Shown piece after piece: positions 11,796 to 23,622 of a stretch of DNA of 64,000 nt. The stretch comes from Absidia repens (taxonomy: Eukaryota > Mucoromycota > Mucoromycetes > Mucorales > Cunninghamellaceae): contig MCGE01000015.1 of NCBI GenBank assembly GCA_002105175.1, forward strand, positions 124,001-188,000. The letters are read 5' to 3'. Numbering within the stretch: position 1 is the first letter of the stretch; every line of letters begins with the position of its first letter. The notes beneath the pieces are model-generated. The model was not told the DNA's origin. It made no database searches and saw only the letters and a list, made by a program, of their open reading frames with translations. Both the position numbers and the translations under genes were made by a program.

Positions 11796-13213
11796 ATGTC
11801 TAATACAGCTGATACCTTGAACGACAAGGCAATGATGACGCATTCAATATCATCATTACTTAATGAAGACGATTCCATTTTACATACACCCACTACACCT
11901 ACTCCCTCAATGTCAACCTCCTCCTCATCGTCATCATCTAGTTTATCATCACCATCATCATCGCCAAGAATCAAGAAAAAACAGCCAAGCGATGCAACAC
12001 AAACACAAACACAAAAAGGTGCAGGTGGCCGTACTTTGTCATCTGCTCACTACGGATCGTTTGCTGTGCGCTCGACGGACATTCGCCAATCATCTTCAGG
12101 AACTCCGCCAAAAGGTTTATCAAAATCTTCAACCAGCCGCATCCAATTAACAAAATCATTTCGCTGTGACCAATGCTTTCAAACATTTAGTCGATTAAAC
12201 AATTTAAAATCACATCGTACAACGCATACTTCTGAACGACCTTATCAAGTAAGTTAGACAATTAAAAGAGTGGGATGATGATTCTAATTCCTTTTCCTTT
12301 TTTTTTTTTTCTTTTTTTTTTTATTAGTGTGATCAATGCCATCAGGATTTTCGTCGACAACATGATTTAAAACGACATCAAAAATTACATACCGGGGAAC
12401 GTCCTTTCAAATGCACAAATTGTCATCGCTCTTTTGCTAGACTGGATGCATTGAATCGTCATCAACGGGTTGAAGGTGGAACAGCTTGTCATAATAACGG
12501 CCAATACCCTTCCATGACTGCAGCCTCTAAAATTGAAACGCCGCCCGTTACAAATCATAGACCACATATTCCAGAAATCAATATCCCTCACCCTGCGACC
12601 AAATCACCTATCAGTTTTATACCATCAGCATTATCGTCAGAAAATAATAACCTTCTGGTTTTACCTTGGTCTCCTTTTTCCCGCACTTTGCCCTTACCAT
12701 CGTCGTCACCACCTCAAAAAAACAAAACAAATTCTTTACTGCCATCACCATCATCACCCCCTTCCTCGTCATCACCTTATGCTTCTCCGCCTTTACCACC
12801 ATCATCATCATCTTTTATTTTGCTGCCTTCTCCTTCATCCTCATTATCTCCTGCAACTACTCCATCATCCATTGACAATCATCCCCCTAATTTTATGCCA
12901 AGATCAGCAACACCTTCTTCCGTCGATTTTTCTTCAGGCACCGAAGACGCCTCATTTTGGAAGTCCGAATACGATCAAATTAAGAAATCCATGCTGGCTT
13001 TACAGGAACGAACTGAATTTCAAGAAAAAGAAATCAAGTCGCTGAAAACCACTGTTCATGATTTGAAAGTCGAGGTAAGCAAAAAAAAAAAAAAAAATAG
13101 TATTCATGGACCAAAAATAAATACTAAAGCGCCTTTCTTTTTTTTTCTAGAATAATGTCCTGACTTCATTAATTTTAACAAAAAAGCAATCATCACCACA
13201 ACAAAATATGTAG
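11796..13213 (+). CDS. C2H2 zinc-finger transcription factor with C-terminal coiled coil
   Basis: Probable DNA-binding regulator; target unknown. Three exons (11796-12248, 12328-13074, 13151-13213) encode 420 residues. A Ser/Thr-rich N-terminus (about 1-120) leads to three tandem fingers at about 125-210: FRCDQCFQTFSRLNNLKSH..., CDQCHQDFRRQHDLKRH... with the TGERPFK linker, and CTNCHRSFARLDALNRH. The third finger ends in Cys (GGTAC) rather than the second His, a C2HC form common in fungal AZF1-like factors. A long Ser/Pro-rich linker follows. The last 50 residues form a probable coiled coil (SEYDQIKKSMLALQERTEF, then LKTTVHDLKVENNVL). Intron 1 falls between fingers 1 and 2. An AATAAA lies about 55 bp after the stop. 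Ortholog identity is unknown. Confidence 0.85.
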
Positions 13214-14424
13214 AATAGAATCTTAGTATAGTATGTACTGTTAAACTTTATTGTTTTCACCATACGAAATAAAAAAAAATTATCACATATAATTATTCTC
13301 TCCCCCCCCCATTTTTTTTTAAGTTTAACCAAATGAATGCCATGATATGATAATAGTAGAAATAAATTGGATCAAGTGATCGGTCGTTGCCGAATGCAAC
13401 ACAAAGAATAATAGGAATGAAAGAAACAGGCTGGAATGAGTAAATGTCAATGCCAAAACAAGTAATTAACTTGATTCTCCTAAAGGAAGGCTTGGCATTT
13501 TTTTTTTCTCTTGTCTCTATGTATGATATGCATAATATGTGAGCGAAGACGTGGCTGACATGATTGTATAAAATTTTACACAATTGGGATAAACTCTAAA
13601 AATAGTAACATTTATAGGAGTGAAGCGTAAAAAAACAAAACAAGGAGATGAGAAAATAAACAAACAAAACAAACAAAAAAAAAAAAACGATATATATGTC
13701 CCTTATTTTCCCGCGCGCGAAACGATATGTACCCTCCTTCCATGCCATTGCCTATATATTGATATGGAAGATGTAACAAACTGTACCAGTCACCTATCCC
13801 TTAAATCTTTTTTTGGGTAAACCCTGATCCTTCGCAGTGGTCAGCCATAGAACAATAATAACGGAGTATTTATCATCCGATGGTTACTCAAACTCAGCCG
13901 AAGTTTACCATAATTGTTCTTCTTCATCACATTCATCCGGATCCGATTTGTATCGAATACACCGAGCCTAGAGGAAACAATCCAGAAATGACAAAGGAAT
14001 CATAACGGTGTATTTATAGATCAGAAAAAAAAAAAAAAAAAAAAAGAAAGAAAGAAAGAGAGACAAAGGCAGAGGACCGTGCACAAACCCACTAACCACT
14101 ATATTTAGTTTGAGTATATGATAAGGCAAAAGTTATTTTTTATTTGGGTTTTGTATGAATAGAAAGGAATCAAAAGAATGATAAATAGAATATAATAAAC
14201 AAAAAGAGTGTTTGATTGTTGTAACGAAGGAAAGTAAAGTTATGGGGTTGGGGTAAAAGAAAAATAAATAAAAGGAGTGAATATCAAATAATAATAAAAG
14301 AATTAAACTATGTATATGAGGGAGGGGAGGGACAGACTAATGAAGTGATAAAATAAAAAGTCTAAATGCTAAATAAGAAAAAGAGAGGAAGTGATGCATC
14401 CTGTCCTTGATGAGACTGATCCAA
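13214..14424. other. Convergent intergenic region
   Basis: Lies between the 3' ends of the C2H2 gene (+) and the NUM1-like gene (-). It holds 3'UTR-like AT-rich DNA with AATAAA-type words on both strands, a CGCGCGCG run at about 13712-13718, and an A-run followed by AAAG repeats near 14025-14060. No gene is recognised; the 96-codon minus-strand frame at 13293-13583 looks like chance. Confidence 0.4.
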
Positions 14425-14857
14425 CTATTGTTTTCGTTGATGGTACGCCGGTCTATGGTTGTGATCCTTTACTAAACGTCCTACATCATGCTTACCACCA
14501 CAACACAGCCTAACATTTTCCAATGCTTCGTCATCGTCATCGTCATCGTCGTGGTCGTGATGGTGATGATGATGATGATGTTGCTGTTGAAGTTGCTGAT
14601 TGTCTTGACTATGAGATGACGTTGATACAGTTCGGTGGTAGACATCATTAATACGTTGAATGCTTGGTTTGCGTAAAATTGAGGCTGATATCGATCGCTG
14701 CGGTAAAATTGATGGTGTGGGTTCGAAAGTCGATTGTCCAGTACGTGTCAATAGGTACGTCAAGGACTATTATAAGTTTTTTTATAAAGAAAAAAAAAAA
14801 AAAAAAACGGTGTGAGATACAAAAGACATACGATTTCCCTTCTCTCACTTTTTTCTT

Positions 14858-14914
<57 letters not shown>

Positions 14915-17900
14915 TCAAACCATAAGTCATGTCTTTCCTTAGTAGGAGCCTTGATCTTGAGTTGTCGAGTGGCAGTTTGAATCAACAAACAAGGGACACC
15001 GCTACCTTCAGGGGAATCACTATCAGGTCGGCCCACCATAACATTTTCCACAAACGCACTTTTTGCTTTCAATTCACCGCCATCAGCACCAGGAGCCCGG
15101 GTACACCAATACAATGTGCGCGTGTAAGGATGGATCCAGAAGTACCGTTCATGTCGACGTTCAGAAAATCCTTGACCCATGGGCTTGCGTGTATATTTAA
15201 CCAACCAATCCCCAATCATAGTCTGCGTAATGGATGATATCGTTGGATCTGCTGTTTTCGGAAGAGCACGAACCATGGTGGAATGTTCATCGTGAATAGA
15301 AGATGTGATCGAAGGTGCTGTCATGCCTGCTGATGATGCTGATGAAGACGCGCCATGATTCACGGTGTTGGAGGGATGGTAGGTCGCTTGGTTGCTTTCC
15401 GTGGCCATACTTGATACACTGAGAGATACTTGCCGCTTCAGTCCAGATGATGATGAGCTATCGTCTAAATAATCGGTTGTTGCCGTTGATGCAGCCATGA
15501 TACCACTGCCGTTCCTAGTCGCCTTGTCAAGTAAAGAGGAAGGAGGGCGTTGTGTAGGTCGAGCAGGAAGGGCTTTGTTGCGATCGTCACTGTCATTTCG
15601 ACTTTTGTCCACAGTTGCTAATAAAGAAGTCGTATTGTTGATGGTGTGTTGATCATGCTGCACGGTATTTGCGTCCACTACTGCTTTCGATACTGTGGCA
15701 TCGGATTCCTTTTGACTTTGAGTACTTGCCAAGTTCAAAGATCGATCAAGTGTGTTTGGACCGCTATCATTGAGACTACCTAACCAAGCATTGCTGTTGT
15801 CAGAGGAGATGCCAGTGCTACCATTTTCTTGTCTTGTGTAAGCATCCTTAGTAGAGTGTGCCATTGTTACCCGTTCTCCCCGCAAACCGCAGTCAGAAAG
15901 TTCACCAACCGGGGTATCTACCTGGATCGCCATATCGGTACCAACACCACCCACGTCAACAGTCATCGGAGCCTCGGCTGATTCTACCGTTGTGTTTTCG
16001 TATTGTGTTGATACGTCCTTGGTAGTAGTGACAGGTTCGTGCTGAGTGGCGCTATCCGAAGTTGGAATGACAGTATCATGCTGAGTGTGTTGATCAACCG
16101 CTGAATATTCATGTTGCACTGCGGAATCCATCGTCGTATATTCGTGTTGCACCGCCGAGTCAATGGTTGTGTATTCATGTTGCACGCTGGCATCTACAGG
16201 TATGTAATCATGCTGAGCCGCTGAATCAACCATTGTATATTCATGCTGCACGCTGGCATCCATTGCTGAGATCGGATCGACTTGTGTTGCTGCTTCCACG
16301 CCATCGTTAGTAGGGATATCATCACACTGAGTACCTTGGTCGACCGTAGCCACGTTAGCTTGTTCGATCGCTAATTCTTCCTTGGTTTTCGCTATAGCTG
16401 CCAATACCGCCGTAGAGAGTGCTGCTGCCGATTTTGCTTCCACATCACTTCTTGCCGCCGCCACCGCTGCTTCCGTTGTTGACTTGGCATCATCTGCTGC
16501 TTCCTGTTTCGCTTTTGCTGTTGCCTCGGCCACCGCTGCTGCTAAAGATGCTGCTGCTTTCGCTTCAATTTGCTTTGTCGCTACGTCAACTGCTTCATTC
16601 ATGGCTAATGTCGCTTTCGCTTCGGCATCGGCTACTGCATGTATTGATTGGGCATCCGCGTCGTTTTTCGTTTGAGCTACCGCCGCTGCTACTGCTGTTG
16701 CTACTGCTGCCGCTGCTTTGACATCGGATTCGTTTTTGGCCGCTTCCACTGCTGCTGCGAGTGCTGTTGCTGCTTTGGCGTTGGCTTCATCTAATGCTTT
16801 TGTTGATGCGGCATCGGCCATGGTTGTTGCTTCGGCTACGGCTGCTTCGATCGCTATGGTTGCTTTTGCTTCGGCTTCGACCTTTGCTGCTTCCACTGCT
16901 GCTGCGAGAGTTGCTGCTGCTTTGACGTCTGATTCTTCTGCTGCTTTTGTTGATTCCGCGTGAGCTTCTGCCTTTGCCTTTGCTGTTGCTTCGGCCACAG
17001 CTGCTTCGATTGCCGCTGATGCTTTGGTTTCGGCTTCGACCTTTGCTGCTTCCACTGCTGCTGCGAGAGTTGCTGCTGCTTTGACGTCTGATTCTTCTGC
17101 TGCTTTTGCTGATTCCGCGTGAGCTTCTGCCTTTGCCTTTGCTGTTGCTTCAGCCACAACTGCTTCGATTGCTGCTGATGCTTTGGTTTCGGCTTCGACC
17201 TTTGCTGCTTCCACTGCTGCTGCGAGATTTGCTGCTGCTTTGACGTCTGATTCTTCTGCTGCTTTTGTTGATTCCGCGTGAGCTTCTGCCTTTGCCTTTG
17301 CTGTTGCTTCGGCCACGGCTGCTTCGATTGCTGCTGATGTTTGGGTTTCGGCTTCGCTTCTTGCTGCTTCTACGGCTGCTGTGAGAGCTGCTGACGCTTT
17401 GTTTTCGGCTTCGCTTCTTGCTGCTTCCACGGCTGCTGTAAGAATTGCTGCTGCTTTGACGTCTGATTCTTCTGCTGCTTTCGTCGACTTTGCGAGAGCT
17501 TCCTCCTTTGCCTTTGCTGTCGCTTCGGCCACGGCTGCTTCGGTTGCTGCTGATGCTTTGGTTTCGGCTTCGACCTTTGCTGCTTCCACTGCCGCTGCGA
17601 GATTTGCTGCTGCTTTGGAATTAGCTTCATCTGCTGCTTTCGTTGATTCCGCATGAGCTTCTGCCATAGTTTTAGCTGTTGCTTCGGCCACGGCTGCTTC
17701 GATTGCTGCTGATGCTTTAATTTCGGCTTCGACCTTTGCTGCTTCCACTGCTGCTGCGAGATTTGCTGCTGCTTTGGAGTTAGCTTCATCTGCTGCTTTC
17801 GATGATTCCGCATGAGCTTCTGCTACAGTTTTCGCTGTTGCTTCGGCCACGGCTGCTTCGATCGCTTTGGCTGCGTTTGCTTCGGCTTCGGTCTTTGCTG

Positions 17901-20404
17901 CAATCACTGCTGCTTCAGTCGCTTCTGCTTCCGCTTTTGTTGATTCCGCATGAGCTTTTGCTGTTGCTGCTGCCACTGCCGCCGAGAGAGCGATTGCTGC
18001 TGCTGCTTTGGCTTCATTTGCTGCTTTTGCTGATTTCGCTTCCGCTTCCTCGGTTGCTTCTTGCTTCGCCTTTGCGATCGCCAGGGCTTCGGCTGCTTCA
18101 TCACGAGGTTCGATCAAGTCACATTGACATTCTTGATGCACAGACGCAGGTGCAGATGATTGTAATGCCGCCGCATCCAATGGAGAGGTCGCATCATTCG
18201 TTTGAGTAGGTGTTTCAGATAATACTACAGGTGCCTGATCCATGCAAGGTTGTTGCGTCACCATAGTCCATTGCTTCGCCTTATCCAAAGATGCCTGATG
18301 CCATTGTTCCAATTGATGTAATTTCGCCAATTGCTGTTCATAATGGTGTCGGTCATGGATGATAAGGATGTCGTCGGTCATAACGCCCATTTCCATTGAG
18401 GTATTGTTCAGCTTGGCATTGCTTTGAGATAATTCAAGAGAGAGAGAAGTAAATCCCGCAGGAGGTGGTGTATTCGTCCCTTCATGAACATCGTCATTGT
18501 CATCGGATACAGAGGAGTAGGAGTAGGCATCATCATCATCGTCGTCGTCGTCATCCAAACTATCGTTGTCACCATCACCGCCTTGACGTTTTGATCCAGA
18601 TCTTGATGAAGACAACGGAGGCGTACTGGTACCGCCACCCATACCATTGCTGTTGCCGGCCCCACCAGCACCGCCACCCCGGTGTAATTTCCTTGTTGCA
18701 CGTCGATGTTGCTTGACCTTGCGTTTTTTGGGATCATCGAGTACGCCGCCACTAGAGCCACCTTGGTGAGAAGAGGAGCGGGGAGCATCCACCCATAGCT
18801 GAGGATCATTTTGCAACTGTTCGATCGTTTCTTGAGATTCCGCCAGCAGTTTCTTGAATTCAAATTTTTCGGTTTTTTCCTTGTGTAAATGAGACCGAAG
18901 GTTCGACACCATACGATGAGCGTGGGCAAGAGATGTTTTCAGTGTTTCGACTTCCATGGCTTGAACTGCGCGCCCACCCCCGGCCACAGGTTGTTGTTTG
19001 GGAGATGAAGGAGGAGAGTTAGAAGAGGAGCCACCACTACGGTATTGAGGATGAACAGAATCTTGCATCACAGAAGGATCAGAGGGGTCAGAATCATCAG
19101 AAGAGAGTTGGCCAGCAGTGTTGTTGGAGCCCGGTGCAGCAGATTGATGCTTTCCAAGTCGAGATTGAGCCTTCGCAATAGCAAGTTCAGACGTCAAGGT
19201 GTCAATGTGTTTGGTATGCTGTTGAGCTTCCCGTTGTAATCCAGCACAATGGCGACGTAGACTTGTCATATCTTGTTCATGACGCTGTTTCGAAGTTTCC
19301 AATAGTGCTGTCAATTTTTCTTCCCGGTCACGTAACTGTTCGATATCGCTCCGAAGATCATTCGTTTGCTTGGCCAATTTGGTTTGTTCACTGGTGGCTT
19401 TATGAAGATGTTGCTGGAGTTCGGTCACGCTGAGTGTCAATTCTTGCTTTGTCAATTCCAGGTTCCAGGTTTCTTCCTTGAGTTTTTCTATTGAAACACA
19501 AACCATTAGTCAGCTGATGATCTTCCATTATCTTTTGATGTTTTACCTTCATTTTCTTCACGCTGGCGAAGTTGTTTGGCCATTGCTTCAGCAGAGCGTT
19601 CCAAATCGGCCTTTTGAATTTCCAAAGCACGCAACTGTTCTTCCTTTTCTTGTAAGATGGCTTGCATTTTTCTGACTTCGATCAATAGACCTTGACCAAT
19701 TTCAGTAGCAAATTCGATATCCGTGTTGCGACGGTCATTGTTGGGGATTTTAGATCGACGTTTTGTGGGAGTGGATCCAGAAGGAGGAGGAGGTAGTGGC
19801 AACAGAGAAGAGGGGACAGCATTTGGCATCAAAGTGGAGGTTGAAGGGCTAGGTAAGATATCCAGACCCCTTTGAGGTAGCAACTATAGAGTTCAAATAG
19901 GAGTGAATCAAGGAGACACCCAGCAAAGAGGAGAGAATGATGTTAGTGAGATACAATCACGCCCTGTTTGACTTGATATATTACCTTGTCCTTGCGTTGT
20001 TGACCTCTATAGGTTGCTAAATCACGTTCCAAGTGACGAATCTTGTCCACAGTTGCAGGCGGTAAACCATCGTCCTGTCTGTCCTGTTGTTGAAGTTGGA
20101 TTTGTTGTTCAAGTTCACCAAGTTTATCACGTAATTGACTGATCTGCCGGGTCAACACATTCTTTTGGATTCCACTTCCACAATCCTGACACTGCTGTTC
20201 TCTTTCCATGAGCTGCTGTTCAAAATCCAGTTTCAATTGTCGAAGCTGTTCTTGCGTCAAGGTTGAAGATCGGGAAGACGAAGGTGTTGGCAGCATTGGA
20301 GTGGTGGAAGGACGAGTAAAAGGAGATTGATGAAGGGGAGTGGACCGTGTCGGTTGAGGTGTTTGCTGTTGTTGTTGTTGTTGTTGTTGTTGAGAATTCA
20401 TCAT
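14425..20404 (-). CDS. NUM1: NUM1/ApsA/Mcp5-like cortical anchor: coiled coils, Ala-rich repeats, C-terminal PH domain
   Basis: Probable cell-cortex protein that anchors dynein and/or mitochondria for nuclear migration. Four exons (20404-19985, 19883-19547, 19487-14914, 14766-14425) give 1890 residues. Order: poly-Gln N-terminus; coiled coil (RQISQLRDKLGELEQQ, VRKMQAILQEKEEQLRALE and on); Ser/Gly/Asp-rich linker; about 580 residues of Ala/Glu/Lys repeats with a 53-residue period; a tract of QHEY-type motifs; then the PH domain TQTMIGDWLVKYTRK, FSERRHERYFWIHPYTRTL, KAPTKERHDLWFE, which is the Num1/Mcp5 type that binds PI(4,5)P2. The last exon adds a His/Asp-rich tail. Placement as NUM1 rests mainly on the PH domain; the repeats are unlike the 64-residue repeat of yeast Num1. 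The final intron starts with an AAT microsatellite. Confidence 0.88.
14862..14912. repeat. (TTA)17 microsatellite at a splice donor
   Basis: Fifty-one bases of TTA repeat. On the minus (coding) strand this is (TAA)n starting with the donor itself: the exon ends in GAG and the intron runs GTAATAATAATAA. Confidence 0.9.
16360..18105 (-). repeat. Coding minisatellite, 159-bp unit (53 residues), inside the NUM1-like gene
   Basis: Tandem Ala/Glu/Lys-rich units. The word GACGTCTGATTCTTCTGCTG recurs at about 16923, 17082 and 17241 (159-bp steps) and again near 17457; a TTAGCTTCATCTGCTGC variant recurs at about 17623 and 17782, also 159 bp apart. The protein unit runs KAAEESDVKAAATLAAAV then EAAKVEAETKASAAIEAAV then AEATAKAKAEAHAEST. 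Central units are nearly identical and outer ones degenerate. The composition predicts a long helix or coiled coil. Confidence 0.9.
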
Positions 20405-21276
20405 ATAATATAAAAAGAGGGAAGGAAGGGAAGGGAGATAATGTTAATAAAAGATAGTAATGAGTGTGAAGTCTATATAGGAAAGGAGTGACAGAGGATG
20501 TGTGTGTGTTCAAAAATTTAAAAAAAAGGTATATAAATTCAAAACTCTGCAATTTGTGTGTTTTGCAGGACAAAAGAATAAACAGGTCAAAAAAAAAGAA
20601 GAAGAGTGTAGTCCGATTCTTGCTCTTCGTCTCTGGTATCTTGTCTGTCTACGCAAAATTGAAGAGCAGGAATAAGAAATAAAAATAAAAAAGGGAAGAA
20701 GAAGAAGAGAAAAAAAAATTGAAGAGGAGGAAGAAAAAAAAAAAAAACGGGGGAGAGACTCCAAAATTAAAGGCAGAATGAAAAAAATTGGCTGTCACAT
20801 GGTCGGGACCCACCAGTGGAAAGAAAAAGAACGATGAGGATAACTTTGGTCAACAGTGCCCATATCACCATTATGATTCAGCTACGCATTTGATGGTCTC
20901 TCCCTTTTTTTCCATCATTTCAACGATCCACTTTTGTTCCATACACTATATCATGCCCTCCCCTTTTGCACAATGACAAATGAAATCACAAATAAAGTAC
21001 AACTCCTCCCTTTCGAAACACAGGAGCCACATCCTTTTTAGAAGTCGGAAATACAAAACAATAAATGATATGATATTATAAAAAGGCTTTTATTTCATTT
21101 TCAAATATGCGTTAAGTGAGTGAGTGTGTATGATGAAGAATATAATGTACAAGAGTAGTCTATAATAGATAATGAATGGGATGGATGGAAGAGAATGATA
21201 TCAAACAAATATATAAATAAGATAAAAAAATTATAAATATATATAAATATATGAGGGAGACTGTAACTATCTATAA
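20405..21276. other. Upstream region of the NUM1-like gene and 3' flank of the PPR gene
   Basis: No gene seen. Pyrimidine-rich on the minus strand just upstream of the NUM1-like ATG. Further right it holds poly-A runs and the AT-rich 3' flank of the minus-strand PPR gene, including TTTTATTTCATTTTC at about 21087-21101, which on the minus strand gives an AATAAA-like signal. Confidence 0.4.
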
Positions 21277-23622
21277 CTAGCATCCATGGAGGCACCTAAA
21301 TTGATGTTTCAGCTTAATGTCCACTCGTAGTCGATTGCCCTGAGATTTATCTGATTTGGATTGCACCAAGTAATCATACAAGAGAAGGTCCACTTGCTCT
21401 TTTTGGTTTGCGTACCTTAAGACATCCAACATGGCACAGTAAGTCACTGTCGTCGGCTGTTGTCGATCGGATTGTTGCATTAAATCGAATATTTGTCGAG
21501 CTGTATCCAAATAACCATGCTTTCCACAAAGGTCTATAAGTGCAGTATAGGTATATACATTAGGTTCAACACATTTTGCAAGCATTTCCCGTTGAGATTG
21601 TAAAGCAAATGCTAAATCGGTGTTTTCCTCCATTGTGTTTGGTACTGGTGATGATGATGATGTTGATGATGATGAAGAAGAAGATGAAGATGATAATAAT
21701 GATGATGACGATGATGATAATGATGGTAATGCTGTTGTTGATGCTTTTGTTGATAATGAAGATGATGTGGTGGAGGTGGAAGTTGAAATAGATGGTGACG
21801 CTGATGAAGTCGATATCGTCGCTGTTGTTGATGATGATAATGGTGATAACATGGACGATCTTATTCGGGGTGTCGGTGTTGCATCAGCTTGCAATGTCAA
21901 TAATAAGGTATATAGTGTGGTGTCCGCCTTGATCCCTGCCGACATACATTGTTTCGCAATCCGCTTCACCGCCTCCATCATATTCGTTTGCTGATGATGC
22001 TTGCCAAGCGCCTTGAGTACGTTCGCCATGATCACTTCATTGGGTTCCAAGCCTTGCCGTAATAAATTCTGGAACCATCGCAATACCCCACGAACATCGT
22101 TCCGTTTTCCATATGCTTCAATCAAAGTGCTGTAGGTATATAAGTTGGGTGATGTCACTGATTTTGCTGAGGAGTGTTGCTGTTGTTCGATTAGCTGGTA
22201 GTAATGAAGACAGTTCTTGAGTTGCCCAACACGACCAAAACACCGAATCATTTCACTATAGGTAGCCGCATCAGGCACAAGATCCAACGCATGTAAAGTG
22301 TCCCACATGTAAACCGCACGATCCGTCAGTCCTTGGTCCGCAAAGATGTGTATCACCGCATTAAAAGTAGGCACAGTAGGAACAATACCGACCGTCAGCA
22401 TCTGTTCAAACACCCCAAGCGCACGTTCATATTGCTTGTCCCCAGTATATGCCTTGATAAGGTTGTTGTAAGTCGATTCATTCTGTGGTAAACCCCGCTG
22501 GTGCATAGTATTCAAGATTTTGTGAGCTGTTTTGACATCGTAGGGAATGATCCGCCACACTAGTTCACCAACTGTATCTGCCGTGGGATGTTGATTGCTG
22601 CAGTCCTGCAAAAACTCGTGTACAAGTCGTCTACCTCGTTTGGGCTGTTGGTGGTCGTACTGACTGTAAATCAAGGCAATCCATTCAATAGCGTCTGCCG
22701 TCAATACCCGTCCGTGTTTACATGGAATTCCCTCATGTGCCATCGTCACCAGTTGTATCATGTCCTGTTTCTGTTGATCGTTCAAATACCGTTTTTCTGT
22801 CCGCATAACCAAGGAGAGGAGTTTGAGATAATGGTTCCGAGTGATAATACTAGGTGCACCCACAGGATCTTCTGACAAAATTTGTGTATAGTATTTCCAT
22901 GCTGATTGCTGATGTTTGTTTTGTAAGGATTGCTGGAGTCGCTTGTAAGTTGGAACGGGCAGTCGTGAGACCGAGTCGATAAACATGCTTTTGGATTGTC
23001 CCAGTTCTTCTTCTACATATGTCGCCACCTTGTCTAGTTGTTGCTGTCGCATTGCTATGACGTTTGGGTGTACTGATAAGTCTTGAGCAAATAGAAGTAG
23101 TGCATAAAGATCAATACAGTGATGATAAGGAACTGTCAACAGAATCATTGGCAAGTCGTCAACGCCTTGTCCATTTTCAGTATCCATTGACGAATTTTCA
23201 TCGCTCGTCGTATGTTGTTGCCCTCCATATGATTCCATAAGATTGCTGGTGTTTTTATCGCTATCGCTGCACTTATTGGTCAATGTACAAAATAGTTGCC
23301 ATGCCTTTTCAGCCTGTTTTCGTCGTAGAGCTTCTTCCAGATTGGACAGTGTAATGTGATCGGTAAAATTGAAGATCGCAAGCGCACCATAGAGTTGAAT
23401 AGAAGAGGGTATGTCGCTCGATGGAGATACATCGCTAGTATTTGCCAAGGTAGTAGAAGTTGGTGAAGACGATGAGTGAGTGGGAATGGCAGCACAAGAC
23501 GTGGTGGAGTAAAACCGTGATCGCTGATGATGGTATTGTCGTGTTCTGTAAAGACGAGATCGTGGTAAAAAGAATCGCCAAAACAATAGAGTAGATCGCG
23601 TATGTGGGATTGCCAGCAGCAT
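21277..23622 (-). CDS. Pentatricopeptide-repeat protein, mitochondrial
   Basis: Probable mitochondrial RNA-binding protein. It is a single-exon gene of 781 residues. The first 40 residues are rich in Arg, Ser, Leu and Phe with few acids (FFLPRSRLYRTRQYHHQRS), as in a mitochondrial presequence. PPR motifs occupy roughly residues 360-560 and again 690-750: NESTYNNLIKAYTGDKQYE, VPTFNAVIHIFADQG, DAATYSEMIRCFGRVGQL, NLYTYSTLIEAYGKRND, NEVIMANVLKALGK, and NVYTYTALIDLCGKHGYLD. A Ser/Thr-only insert of about 80 residues (DNA about 21640-21880) separates the last repeats. Its RNA target cannot be told; it resembles the fungal Aep/Ppr/Dmr class in layout only. The absence of introns contrasts with most neighbours. 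Confidence 0.85.
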   Translation of the reverse strand: MLLAIPHTRSTLLFWRFFLPRSRLYRTRQYHHQRSRFYSTTSCAAIPTHSSSSPTSTTLANTSDVSPSSDIPSSIQLYGALAIFNFTDHITLSNLEEALRRKQAEKAWQLFCTLTNKCSDSDKNTSNLMESYGGQQHTTSDENSSMDTENGQGVDDLPMILLTVPYHHCIDLYALLLFAQDLSVHPNVIAMRQQQLDKVATYVEEELGQSKSMFIDSVSRLPVPTYKRLQQSLQNKHQQSAWKYYTQILSEDPVGAPSIITRNHYLKLLSLVMRTEKRYLNDQQKQDMIQLVTMAHEGIPCKHGRVLTADAIEWIALIYSQYDHQQPKRGRRLVHEFLQDCSNQHPTADTVGELVWRIIPYDVKTAHKILNTMHQRGLPQNESTYNNLIKAYTGDKQYERALGVFEQMLTVGIVPTVPTFNAVIHIFADQGLTDRAVYMWDTLHALDLVPDAATYSEMIRCFGRVGQLKNCLHYYQLIEQQQHSSAKSVTSPNLYTYSTLIEAYGKRNDVRGVLRWFQNLLRQGLEPNEVIMANVLKALGKHHQQTNMMEAVKRIAKQCMSAGIKADTTLYTLLLTLQADATPTPRIRSSMLSPLSSSTTATISTSSASPSISTSTSTTSSSLSTKASTTALPSLSSSSSSLLSSSSSSSSSSTSSSSPVPNTMEENTDLAFALQSQREMLAKCVEPNVYTYTALIDLCGKHGYLDTARQIFDLMQQSDRQQPTTVTYCAMLDVLRYANQKEQVDLLLYDYLVQSKSDKSQGNRLRVDIKLKHQFRCLHGC

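Noticed and set aside
16382..18929. Long open frames on both strands in other frames across the NUM1-like gene
   Set aside because: By-products of the Ala-rich 159-bp repeat; only the minus-strand frame leading into the PH domain has domains and consistent exon phases.
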